Under the pieces are notes generated by a model, which did no database searches, was not told where the DNA came from, and saw only the letters and a list, made by a program, of their open reading frames with translations. The position numbers and the translations under genes were made by a program. Below, one piece after another: positions 56,756 to 64,000 of a DNA stretch of 64,000 nt. Each line of letters starts with the position of its first letter. Positions within the stretch are counted from its first letter, which is position 1. Source of the DNA: Roseiarcus sp963809245 (GTDB lineage: Bacteria; Pseudomonadota; Alphaproteobacteria; Rhizobiales; Beijerinckiaceae); contig CAWEIU010000007.1 in the NCBI GenBank assembly GCA_963809245.1, positions 62,001-126,000 on the forward strand, given 5' to 3'.

Positions 56756-57454
56756 TCACTTCTTGCCGGCCGGCTTGGCCGCAGGCGCGGCGGCAGCCTT
56801 GGCCGGAGCCGCGGCGGCGCCCTTCGCGGGCGCGGCGGCGGGAGCCGCGGCGGCAGCGGCGCCGGCGGCCGGCGTCTCATCCTGGAACACGGTCGGCGGC
56901 ACGATCGTCACCACCGCGTGGTCGGTCTTGGTGTCGGCCATACGGCAGCCCTCGGGCAGCTTGATCGTCGAGAGGTGCACCGAATCGTGGAAGTCCATCT
57001 CGGCGAGGTCGATCGTGATCGCCTCCGGAATGGCGTCCGCCGGGGCGAACACTTCGACGGTGTGCAACACGAGGTTGACCGTGCCGCCCTTCTTGACGCC
57101 GGGCGAAATGTCGCGATTGACGACGTGGACCGGAACGCCGATGCGCACCCGCGAACCCGCCTTCAGGCGGAAGAAGTCGACATGGACCGGCCTGTCGGTC
57201 ACGACGTCGAGCTGATAGTCGCGCGGCAGGACGCGCTCCTTGCGGCCCTCGATGTCGAGTTCGAAGATCGTGGTGAGGAAGTGGCCGGAGTAGATGAGCT
57301 TGTTGAGGTCTTTGAAATCGACCGCAATCGGCTCGGCTTTCTCGCCACCGCCGTAAATGACGCCTGGAACGCGGCCTTCGCGACGAACAGAGCGGGCGGC
57401 CCCCTTGCCTATCCCGCTGCGCGTCACGGCCGCGAGTTGCTTGATCGCTGCCAT
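56756..57454 (-). CDS. rplY: 50S ribosomal protein L25 / general stress protein Ctc
   Basis: The 232-residue protein is the long Ctc form: N-terminal L25 domain (VRREGRVPGVIYGGGEKAEP, DYQLDVVTDRPVHVDFFRLK) that binds 5S rRNA, then the TL5-type C-terminal domain (KKGGTVNLVLHTVEVFAPAD, MDFHDSVHLSTIKLPEGC). A 40-residue Ala/Pro/Lys-rich tail follows. ATG 57454 starts the expected MAAIKQLAAVTRSGIGKG. The 254-base gap to the divergent MFS gene holds its promoter. Confidence 0.96.
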   Translation of the reverse strand: MAAIKQLAAVTRSGIGKGAARSVRREGRVPGVIYGGGEKAEPIAVDFKDLNKLIYSGHFLTTIFELDIEGRKERVLPRDYQLDVVTDRPVHVDFFRLKAGSRVRIGVPVHVVNRDISPGVKKGGTVNLVLHTVEVFAPADAIPEAITIDLAEMDFHDSVHLSTIKLPEGCRMADTKTDHAVVTIVPPTVFQDETPAAGAAAAAAPAAAPAKGAAAAPAKAAAAPAAKPAGKK

Positions 57455-57708
57455 GTCGGATATCCCTTGAGTTGATCGCGCCCTGCCTCCAGGGGTGTCG
57501 GAAACGGCGCGAACGCGCCTTATAGTGAGGGCGGAACAGAGTTTCAAGCTGACCCTCGAAATCCGGCCAATGACATTCAGTTGATCGCGGAGAGCGTGAT
57601 TTCCGGTCTCGACGCGCCTAAATAGGCCGCACGGGTCCCCGAGTCGCCGATCAACTCCTGTTGCCGGCGCCGCCGACAGCCGTCGACCCAACCTGTCGAT
57701 GGATCCCG

Positions 57709-59187
57709 ATGACTGCTCTAAAGACCAACCGGCCGCTCCTGCTCGGCGCGGTGATGGCCTCGATGTTCATGATCGCGATCGAGGCGACCATCGTCTCGAC
57801 GGCGATGCCGCAGATTGTCGGCCAGCTCGGCGGACTGCAGCTCTATAGCTGGGTCTTTTCGGCGTTCCTCCTTACGCAGACCGCGACCACGGTCGTGTTC
57901 GGCAAGCTTTCGGACCTGATCGGCCGCAAGAAGGTGATGCTGGCGGGCCTGGCGATCTTTCTGATCGGCTCGTTGCTTTGCGGCTTTGCCTGGTCGATGC
58001 CGTCGATGATCATCTTCCGCCTCATCCAAGGCGTCGGCGCGGGCGCGATCCAACCCACCGGCATGACGGTGGTCGGCGACCTCTATTCGGTCCAGGAGCG
58101 CGGCAAAATCCAGGGCTACCTCGCCAGCGTCTGGGCAATTTCGGCCGTCATTGGGCCGCTCGCCGGCGGCCTGATCATTCAGCATTTCTCCTGGGCGTGG
58201 ATTTTTTGGCTCAACGTGCCCATCGCGCTTCTGGCGGCGGCGGGCTTTTGGATTTTCCTGCACGAGGACATCAAGCACGAGCGGCGCAAGATCGACCATT
58301 TGAGCGCCGGCATCTTCACGATCGCCATCGCCGCCATCATGGCGGACATGACGGCGCTGTCGACTTCGAACTGGACCGAGATCGCCGTGATCACGGCCTT
58401 GGCGGTCGTCGCGACCGGGTTGTTCGTGCGCCAGGAACGGCGCTCGCCGGAGCCGATGATCTCGCTGAAGCTCTGGGGCCGCCGGCCGATCGCCGCCGCC
58501 AACGGGGCGTCGCTCCTGGCCGGCATGACGATGATCGGCCTGACGACCTTTCTCCCGGTTTACGTGCAAGGGGTGATGCGGCAGTCCGCGCTGACGGCCG
58601 GGTTCGCCTTATCGGTGATGGTGCTGGGCTGGCCGATCGGCGCGACGCTGGCGACCTATCTGCTCCGCCGGCTCGGCGTGCGCCCGGTGCTGGTGACGGG
58701 CGCCGCGCTCATCCCTGTGGGGGCTATTCTCTTCACTCTCCTCGGTCCGGATACCTCCCCCTTTGTCGCCGGCGTCGGCTCCGTGATCGTCGGCTTCGGC
58801 ATGGGACTGCTGAGCAACTCGTCGCTCGTTCTGATCCAGGAAATCGTCGACTGGTCGGAACGGGGAAGCGCGACCGCCTCCTTCCTCTTTGCGCGCAGCC
58901 TCGGCAGCACCTTCGGCGCCACGATCTTCGGCGCGGTGCTCAACTTCGGTTTGCTTCATTCCGGGGCGGTGGTCTCGTCCGACCAGCTCAGGAGCCTGCT
59001 CGACGGCTCGGCGAAGGACGCGTCCATGGCCGGCGCGATCCGCGCCGCGCTCGAGAGTTCGCTCCATCTGACGTTCTTGACGATGTTCGCCATAGCGGTG
59101 CTGACCGCGGCGATTTCGGCGCTCGTGCCGAAAATCAAGCTGACCATGCACCGCGTTCCCGGGGAGACGTCGGTCGCGTTGGATTAG
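57709..59187 (+). CDS. MFS drug exporter, DHA2 (EmrB/QacA) type
   Basis: The 492-residue transporter has 14 predicted helices. The DHA2 motifs are IAIEATIVSTAMPQIVGQLG in the first helix, GKLSDLIGRKKVMLAGLAIF (motif A) and RLIQGVGAGAIQPTGMTVVG (motif B), and SVWAISAVIGPLAGGLIIQH (motif C). It expels hydrophobic compounds by proton antiport. ATG 57709 starts the first helix directly. No tetR regulator is adjacent. Confidence 0.9.
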   Translation: MTALKTNRPLLLGAVMASMFMIAIEATIVSTAMPQIVGQLGGLQLYSWVFSAFLLTQTATTVVFGKLSDLIGRKKVMLAGLAIFLIGSLLCGFAWSMPSMIIFRLIQGVGAGAIQPTGMTVVGDLYSVQERGKIQGYLASVWAISAVIGPLAGGLIIQHFSWAWIFWLNVPIALLAAAGFWIFLHEDIKHERRKIDHLSAGIFTIAIAAIMADMTALSTSNWTEIAVITALAVVATGLFVRQERRSPEPMISLKLWGRRPIAAANGASLLAGMTMIGLTTFLPVYVQGVMRQSALTAGFALSVMVLGWPIGATLATYLLRRLGVRPVLVTGAALIPVGAILFTLLGPDTSPFVAGVGSVIVGFGMGLLSNSSLVLIQEIVDWSERGSATASFLFARSLGSTFGATIFGAVLNFGLLHSGAVVSSDQLRSLLDGSAKDASMAGAIRAALESSLHLTFLTMFAIAVLTAAISALVPKIKLTMHRVPGETSVALD

Positions 59188-59256
59188 AGTCTAGGGCAGC
59201 GCGCGCTAGAGCCAATTGCAAATGGGTTGACGCACCGTCATGGCCGGGCTTGTCCC

Positions 59257-60040
59257 ACGACTGTCCGGTTCATGTCGTCGCCAAGTGAAGCTCGAGTTGG
59301 CGAGGGTCGAGCGGGCGCGGGGGATCGTTGTGGCGGAGTTGAGCGGCGCGCCGGCGATGCATGAGATTGGCGCGCACGAGTTGAACCAGTTCGAGGAAGC
59401 CGTGCGTTGCTTTTGAGATCTCTTGCAGCGCGCGCAGCAGCAGGAAGGCGATCAGCGCGACGGCGAGTTGGGCGCGCACGGCGTTCTCGGAGCGGCCGAG
59501 GAATTTGGTGATCTTCAGCGTTTGCTTCATCACGCGGAAGAACAGCTCGATCTGCCAGCGGCGCTTGTAGAGGTCGGCGATCTCCTGGGCGGGCGCGTCG
59601 AGATCGTTGGAGAGAATGCGCAGCCGCGTGCCGGTTTCGGTCTCGACGACGATTTCGCGCACTGCGTCCCGCATCGGATTTTTGCGATTGGTGGCTTGGC
59701 GGGCGGGCAGAAACCCGATGCGATCGCTCAACACGTCCGATCCTTGCGCCAATGGCAGGCCGCTTCGCGCAGCGAGGACGCGCCGCCGAACTGGGCGAAC
59801 AGCAGCGCCAGGAACTGATGCCGCGTCGTGAAGCGCCGCACCGTCTCATCGGTTCCGAATTCGGCGACCAATTTGTCGAACTTCGCCCACGGAACCAGTT
59901 TGAGCAGGTCGTGGAAGACGCTATTGGTATGGCGCACGGCGTTGATCCTTGTTTCGTGTCCAAGTGAGTCGCGAAACTCTGGAGACGAGTAGAATCAATG
60001 TCGTGCGCCGCCTCAAGCAAAACCTCTGCCGGACAGCCGT
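59257..60040 (-). mobile_element. Internally deleted IS4-type insertion sequence (784 bp) with 11-bp target duplication
   Basis: The ends are ACGACTGTCCGG (from 59257) and the complement of CCGGACAGCCGT (to 60040), 11 of 12 bases matching. Both sides are flanked by GGGCTTGTCCC (59246-59256 and 60041-60051), an 11-bp target duplication that fits GGG-N5-CCC, the known preference of IS231-type IS4 elements. The transposase remnant inside is leftward. Full elements of this type are about 1.3-1.4 kb, so roughly 0.6 kb of the transposase middle is missing. The element sits inside a P2 palindrome. Confidence 0.88.
59270..59937 (-). pseudogene. IS4-family transposase remnant, middle deleted
   Basis: The N-terminal part from ATG 59937 (SVFHDLLKLVPWAKFDKLVA, FLALLFAQFGGASSLREA) stops at 59728 after a foreign RKDRTC. 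The C-terminal part (LSDRIGFLPARQATNRKNPM, IADLYKRRWQIELFFRVMKQ, ending in DPRQLELHLATT at 59270) is in another frame. The region between, with the DDE catalytic residues up to the last Glu motif, is absent. The YKRRWQIELFFRVMKQ part holds the Y-(2)R-(3)E-(6)K signature of IS4. The enzyme is inactive. Confidence 0.88.
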
Positions 60041-60167
60041 GGGCTTGTCCCGGCCAGCCACGCGGCGCCGTCAGAAAGACTCCTATGACGTTGGAATCGT
60101 CGGCTCCGCGTGCGGACGATTGCTTTGCAATCGCCTTGGGGTGCCCGGCACAAGGCCGGGCATGACG
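60041..60167. repeat. Right half of a P2 palindrome interrupted by the IS
   Basis: The left part CGTCATGGCCGGGCTTGTCC begins at 59236. After the IS the repeat goes on from 60041 as GGGCTTGTCCCGGCCAGCCA and the inverted partner ends CAAGGCCGGGCATGACG at 60167. Joining the two sides gives an element like that at 15409-15562. It lies between the MFS gene and the membrane protein operon. Confidence 0.8.
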
Positions 60168-60212
60168 AAAAGAGCTGCTCGGCGCGTCCACCAGAATGCA
60201 GAAGGCGCTAGA

Positions 60213-60662
60213 CTAACGCCAGGAGAGCGCGACCACCGCCGCGACGGCGAGCACGGACAGCATGCAGGTGTAGTAGCTGACGTACAACATAACCGTCTTC
60301 CAGTATAAAATCTGGGACAGGACGGCGCACAGCGTTTGTTGACGCTCCAACTCTCCCACCCGTTCGTCCGGCGGGCGAAACAGAGCGGGATCGGCGTTGC
60401 GGGCGATCAGGAACTGGACCTGCCCCCTGCGCGGATAGCGAGGAAACAGGCAGACGAGCAGGCACAGGAAAATCACGACGAACGGCAGCAGCGCGACGGA
60501 CAGCGGCAGATAGGACGGGAACTTGTCGCGAAAGGCGAGCACCGGTCCCAGCATGATCGCGACGAAGACGATCGCGACATTGGCTTTGAAGTCGCTGATG
60601 CGGATCGCGTCGGAGAAACCGAGGATCAAGTTGCGGTAGTAGGTTTCAGCGTCTTGCGCCAT
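60213..60662 (-). CDS. Three-helix membrane protein A (DUF5706/PycTM-like), paralog of the gene at 61444
   Basis: The 149-residue protein has membrane segments at about 28-44, 52-73 and 126-146. The conserved N-terminal DAIRISDFKAN (18-28) just before the first helix and the double-helix/cytosolic/terminal-helix arrangement resemble the DUF5706 (Pycsar effector TM) pattern of Asp-x-Lys-Ala before the first helix. That assignment is my reading and unproven. By ungapped count 69 of 149 residues are identical to the protein at 61444-61893, which has the same length. The two copies flank an HD phosphohydrolase gene in one leftward operon; this copy is the last gene. Confidence 0.75.
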   Translation of the reverse strand: MAQDAETYYRNLILGFSDAIRISDFKANVAIVFVAIMLGPVLAFRDKFPSYLPLSVALLPFVVIFLCLLVCLFPRYPRRGQVQFLIARNADPALFRPPDERVGELERQQTLCAVLSQILYWKTVMLYVSYYTCMLSVLAVAAVVALSWR

Positions 60663-60727
60663 CGTGCGTTTGCTCTGCCAGGCGGACCGCGCGAGCGGTC
60701 GATGGGCCGGAATTTATTGGGTATTCG

Positions 60728-61408
60728 CTAGTCGTTGTCCAGCGGCGGAAAGGGACCCGCGAGCGAGCGCTCCAGGTTGCGCCGGGCAGCCGCTTCGTAG
60801 GTCGCCGCAAGTTCAGGCGTACGATAAATCCTGGGCGCCTCGAGGAAACGCCGGCGGAAGGCCATCATAGCCGCGCGCCACGCCTCTTCGCTCTTGCGGC
60901 CGCTTTCCAGGCGCAGCAGGCGCGTATTGCGGTCGAACTTCTCCGGCGACGCCCCCAACGGAGTGAGGTCGAGATCGAGCACCCACAGGCGCAGCCGTTC
61001 GCGGAAGGTCGCCGCAGTCCCTGCCGGCGGTTCGTAAGCGAGATGGTCTTTGGTGGCGCGGATGGTTTCGGCCACCCATTGGCGTTCCCCCTCCGCGATC
61101 GGGGCGCCCGCGCTGACGGCGAGCCACGCCTCGGCCGAGCGCTCCTCATTGTCGGCGCGCAAGGGGTCGTAGACGCTGTCGTGCCAGGCGATAGCGCAGG
61201 CGACGAGCCGGTCGGCTTCCGGGCCAGCGAGGCCAGAGCGTTCAGAAAGGCGCCGGTGGCGCCGCCACAGAGCCTCGAGATGGGCCACCCCGTGGTAGTG
61301 GCGCTCGGGCCGGCTCATCTCCTGAAAAAGCCGATCCTTCGCCGCGGCGTCGAGCGGCGCCTCGTCGAGCAGGTCCTGGAGCCGCCCCCAGCGCGGGTGT
61401 TTCGACAT
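60728..61408 (-). CDS. HD-domain metal-dependent phosphohydrolase (COG4339 type)
   Basis: The 226-residue protein has the short HD fold of COG4339: HYHGVAHL with His39 and His43, then the defining His76-Asp77 in IAWHDSVYD, NEERSAEAW, the later TKDHL with His122, and VLDLDLTPLG with Asp145/Asp147. Proteins of this group are predicted phosphohydrolases of unknown substrate, some thought to act on nucleotides. The gene lies between two paralogous membrane genes (35 bases after one, 65 before the other), so all three form one leftward operon. Confidence 0.85.
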   Translation of the reverse strand: MSKHPRWGRLQDLLDEAPLDAAAKDRLFQEMSRPERHYHGVAHLEALWRRHRRLSERSGLAGPEADRLVACAIAWHDSVYDPLRADNEERSAEAWLAVSAGAPIAEGERQWVAETIRATKDHLAYEPPAGTAATFRERLRLWVLDLDLTPLGASPEKFDRNTRLLRLESGRKSEEAWRAAMMAFRRRFLEAPRIYRTPELAATYEAAARRNLERSLAGPFPPLDND

Positions 61409-61443
61409 AGGTCCGCCCCAGAACTTTCACATCGAAGCGGCGC

Positions 61444-61893
61444 TCATAGGCCGCCGACAACCACGAGCAGCTCCGCCGCGACCACGCAGGTCATGCAGAT
61501 GAAGAAGCTCGTGCGCAGGCATAACGTCTTCCAAAACAAGATATGCGACAGGATCGCGCAGCGCAGACGCAATTGCGTGATCTCGTGATCGAGATCGGCG
61601 ATGAACCTGAAATCGGCCGCCGAGGCCGTCCGTAAGACTGGGAAATTGGCCCGGCCGCGCTTGGGATAGCGCGGCAGCAGCGCAACGAGCAGGCAGAGAA
61701 AGGCTACGAGAAAAGGGACCAGCACGACCGGCAGCGGCAGGAAGGGGGGCAGCTTGTCGCGCGCCCCGATGACCGGACCGATCACGATCGACAGGAAGAA
61801 GATGACGATGTTCGCCTTGAAATCGCTGGCGCGGATCGCGTCCGTGTAGGAGGCGGATAGCCCCTGATAATATGCAGCTTCTTCATGCGCCAT
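61444..61893 (-). CDS. Three-helix membrane protein B (DUF5706/PycTM-like), paralog of the gene at 60213
   Basis: The 149-residue product starts AHEEAAYYQGLSASYTDAIR and has helices at about 29-43, 52-72 and 127-147. It shares the DAIR.SDFKAN motif, the RDK loop, PRYPKRG after helix 2 and ILFWKT before helix 3 with the protein at 60213. ATG 61893 was chosen because both paralogs then start at the same position and are equal in length. The longer in-frame upstream part is unrelated sequence. It is the first gene of the TM-HD-TM operon. Confidence 0.75.
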   Translation of the reverse strand: MAHEEAAYYQGLSASYTDAIRASDFKANIVIFFLSIVIGPVIGARDKLPPFLPLPVVLVPFLVAFLCLLVALLPRYPKRGRANFPVLRTASAADFRFIADLDHEITQLRLRCAILSHILFWKTLCLRTSFFICMTCVVAAELLVVVGGL

Positions 61894-61991
61894 CGGAATA
61901 CGCGCCGCCCTCGAGGGCGGCCGCGAGCCCACTGCGACCCCCCGCCACAGAATGGAAGAGAACGTTTCGCCTGTCCAGCGCGCCGCGCCCC

Positions 61992-62282
61992 CTATCGCTT
62001 CGGAGCGGGCGCAGGGGGAGGCGTCGGCTCGGGGCATTCGAAGCGCGTGCCGCCCCGCCCCTGCGACTGCGCCCGGCAACGAGACGGGTCCCCCTGTTGC
62101 TGCATGGCGTCGTTGGAACGGGCGCCGGCGGCCGCCGCTCCCGCGTTCGGGACCTCGACCGTATAGGGGACATAGCCTCCCGGCGCCCCGAATTGGGCCG
62201 AGGCGCTCGAAGCGAGGAAGGACAGTGCCGAAGCCAGAAAAAGCGCTTTGATGGGAGCCCCCCTCAAGCTCGGCGAGGCCAA
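61992..62282 (-). CDS. Small secreted protein of unknown function
   Basis: The 96-residue frame opens with a signal peptide (GAPIKALFLASALSFLASSA, cleavage near ASA/QF) and a short Gly/Ala/Pro-rich mature part with two Cys (SRCRAQ, FECPEP) and a Pro-rich tail. The start is TTG 62282 or TTG 62267. No ATG fits and no good ribosome site is seen. I recognise no family. It is upstream of the membrane/HD operon on the same strand (98 bases). Confidence 0.5.
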   Translation of the reverse strand: MASPSLRGAPIKALFLASALSFLASSASAQFGAPGGYVPYTVEVPNAGAAAAGARSNDAMQQQGDPSRCRAQSQGRGGTRFECPEPTPPPAPAPKR

Positions 62283-62407
62283 CGCCGATTTTGCGCCTTT
62301 TCGCCGGGCTACGCAATCCGGCGTCGCGATGGTGGCGCGGAGCGGGAGAGCGCTTATATCTTGCCTCGAGAAAGGCTCCGCGAAGCCAAAGTCAACGGGG
62401 TGGACGC

Positions 62408-64000
62408 ATGAGCGAGACGCGAAAGCTTGCAGCGATCCTGGCGGCCGACGTCGTTGGCTTCAGCCGGCTCGCCGGCGCGGATGAGGATGGCACGCTCGCT
62501 CGGCTGCGCGCGCTGCGGAGCGAACTCGTCGATCCGACTATCGACGCGCACCGTGGGCGCGTCGTCAAGCGCACCGGGGACGGGGTGCTCGCCGAATTTC
62601 GTAGCGTCGTCGACGCGGTGCGTTGCGCGATCGAGCTGCAGAGCAGCATGGTGGAGCGCAACGCCGGACTGGACGCGGACCGCCGCATCGACTTCCGGAT
62701 GGGCATTCACGTCGGCGACGTCGTCGAGGAAAGCGACGGCGATCTGATGGGCGACGGGGTCAACATCGCCGCGCGCCTCGAAGGGGTGGCCAAGCCCGGA
62801 GCGATCTGCCTGTCGGTCGACGCCTATCGCCAGGTGCGGGCGCGGATCGACCGGGCGGTGGTCGATCTCGGGGAGACCACGCTCAAGAACATCGCCGAGC
62901 CGGTCCATGTCTACTCAGTCGAGGTCGGCCTCCCGGCTCAGGCCAAGCCCTCCCCGCCTCCCGCAGTTGCTTCCCCCGCGCCCGGCAGACTGTCGATCGC
63001 CGTGCTGGCGTTCAACAACATGAGCGGCGATCCCGAGCAGGAATATTTCTCCGACGGGATCAGCGAGGACATCATCACCGATCTCTCCAAGCTCTCCAAA
63101 CTCCACGTCGTCGCGCGCAATTCGTCGTTTGTCTACAAGAAGGCGCCGGTGTCGGTGCCTGATGTGGCCAAGGCGCTAGGGGTTCGCTACGTGCTCGAGG
63201 GCAGCGTGCGCAAAGCGGGCAATCGCGTTCGCGTCGCGGCGCAGTTGATCGATTCGACAACGGGCGGCCACGTCTGGGCGAACCGCTTCGATCGCGAGCT
63301 CACCGATATTTTCGCCATCCAGGACGAACTCACCAAGGAGATCGTCTCCGCGCTGCAGTGCACCCTGACGATGAGCGAGCAGAGCCGCATGGCGCCCAGA
63401 CGTGGCGGAAGCATCGAGGGCTACGAACTGTTCCTTCGCGGGCGCGAGCACCTTTCTTCCGCGACCGCGACCAGCATGGTCGCCGCGCGCAGCCTCCTCG
63501 AGCGCGCGGTCGCCCTCGACCCGAGTTATGCGGCCGCGCACGCTGTGATCGGGCTCACTCACGTCATCGACTACGCCAATGGCTTCACGCGCGAGCCTGA
63601 CGCATCGCTTCGCCTCGGGCTCGAAACGGCGAAACGCGCGCTGGAGATCGACGAAACGGAGCCGAGCGCTCACTTGGGGCTCGGCGCCGCGCTGATGTGG
63701 AGCCGCGATCTCGACGGGGCCCGCGCCGCGGTGGAGCGGGCGATTGCGCTCTCGCCCAATTCGGCCGACGGCTTGCGCTCGCTGGCCATGGTCGAGAACT
63801 TCTCGGGCGAGCCGGCGCGCGCGCTCGACAACCTCGCCGCCTATATGAAGCGGGACCCCTACTATCCCGACATCGCGCTCCAAATTGTCGCCGACGCGCG
63901 CTTCGCCCTCGGCCAGTACGAAGAGGCGATCGAGGCGATCGAGCAGAGGCTGGCGCGCAATCCGCGTTCCGAGACCTCCTACGCCTTGCTCGCTTCCTGC
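62408..64000 (+). CDS. Class III adenylate cyclase with TolB-like and TPR domains (3' end outside window)
   Basis: The frame is open from ATG 62408 to the right edge (531 codons). Residues about 5-170 are a class III cyclase domain: AILAADVVGFSRLAGADEDG with the first metal Asp, VKRTGDGVLAEF with the second, IHVGDVVEESDGDLMGDGVN and IAARLEG. A Pro/Ala linker follows, then a FlgO/TolB-like domain (IAVLAFNNMSGDPEQEYFSD, GVRYVLEGSVRKAGNRVRVA). TPR repeats then start at about residue 340 (LLERAVALDPSYAAAHAVIG, AKRALEIDETEPSAHLGLGA). This layout is the large rhizobial-type CyaA family that makes cAMP. It is divergent from the secreted-protein/membrane/HD genes. Confidence 0.9.
   Translation, partial: MSETRKLAAILAADVVGFSRLAGADEDGTLARLRALRSELVDPTIDAHRGRVVKRTGDGVLAEFRSVVDAVRCAIELQSSMVERNAGLDADRRIDFRMGIHVGDVVEESDGDLMGDGVNIAARLEGVAKPGAICLSVDAYRQVRARIDRAVVDLGETTLKNIAEPVHVYSVEVGLPAQAKPSPPPAVASPAPGRLSIAVLAFNNMSGDPEQEYFSDGISEDIITDLSKLSKLHVVARNSSFVYKKAPVSVPDVAKALGVRYVLEGSVRKAGNRVRVAAQLIDSTTGGHVWANRFDRELTDIFAIQDELTKEIVSALQCTLTMSEQSRMAPRRGGSIEGYELFLRGREHLSSATATSMVAARSLLERAVALDPSYAAAHAVIGLTHVIDYANGFTREPDASLRLGLETAKRALEIDETEPSAHLGLGAALMWSRDLDGARAAVERAIALSPNSADGLRSLAMVENFSGEPARALDNLAAYMKRDPYYPDIALQIVADARFALGQYEEAIEAIEQRLARNPRSETSYALLASC

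Overview
The window is GC-rich DNA with the gene content of an alphaproteobacterium of the order Hyphomicrobiales, perhaps a Beijerinckiaceae or Methylocystaceae relative. This rests on the codon bias, a fused urease gamma-beta subunit, a Rhodobacter-type polyol operon, a rhizobial-type cyclase with a TPR tail, and several dispersed palindrome families. The genus is inference. No rRNA, tRNA, CRISPR array or prophage was recognised.

Layout. 1-8 kb: the tail of a frameshifted TIGR03118-like protein, a type I secretion ABC exporter with its HlyD adaptor, dgoK, a LysE exporter and a DegP/HtrA protease. 8-17 kb: queE-queD for 7-deazaguanine synthesis, a large putA, a small conserved ORF, an MsbA-like exporter and an O-antigen-ligase-like protein. 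17-21.4 kb: ureD, fused ureAB and ureC, with no ureE/F/G beside them, then a brnT-brnA toxin-antitoxin pair. 21.4-29.5 kb: mixed genes, including a solitary DUF559 nuclease between two identical palindromes, a Tat-type exported isoaspartyl methyltransferase, a frameshifted nucleotide cyclase, a class A beta-lactamase and a flavin amine oxidase. 29.5-32.6 kb: a Mla-type lipid transport operon (STAS, MlaE, MlaF, and an MCE protein fused to a PqiC-like domain). 32.6-36.2 kb: envelope hypotheticals and a frameshifted polysaccharide deacetylase.

36.3-45.9 kb is a sorbitol/mannitol catabolic locus like Rhodobacter smo/mtlK: FGGY kinase, SorC regulator, binding protein, two permeases, ATPase, mannitol 2-dehydrogenase and SmoS. 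Its parts together import a polyol, oxidise it to a ketose and phosphorylate a pentulose or ketose. 46-59 kb is largely housekeeping: hydrolases, a GT39 glycosyltransferase, purL, bolA, a DUF1902-HicA pair, pth, rplY and an MFS exporter. It also holds a GIY-YIG nuclease bracketed by 39-bp perfect inverted repeats. 59.2-60.2 kb is an internally deleted IS4-type element inserted into a palindromic repeat. 60.2-64 kb holds an operon of two paralogous membrane proteins flanking an HD phosphohydrolase, divergent from a class III nucleotide cyclase that runs off the window.

The two most interesting signals are (a) two small nuclease genes, DUF559 and GIY-YIG, each in a roughly 430-bp unit bounded by inverted palindromes that also occur alone elsewhere in the window, and (b) the TM-HD-TM module, which resembles parts of Pycsar-like cyclic-nucleotide systems. 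A caution applies throughout: seven genes carry single-base frameshifts, which suggests assembly errors rather than true decay.
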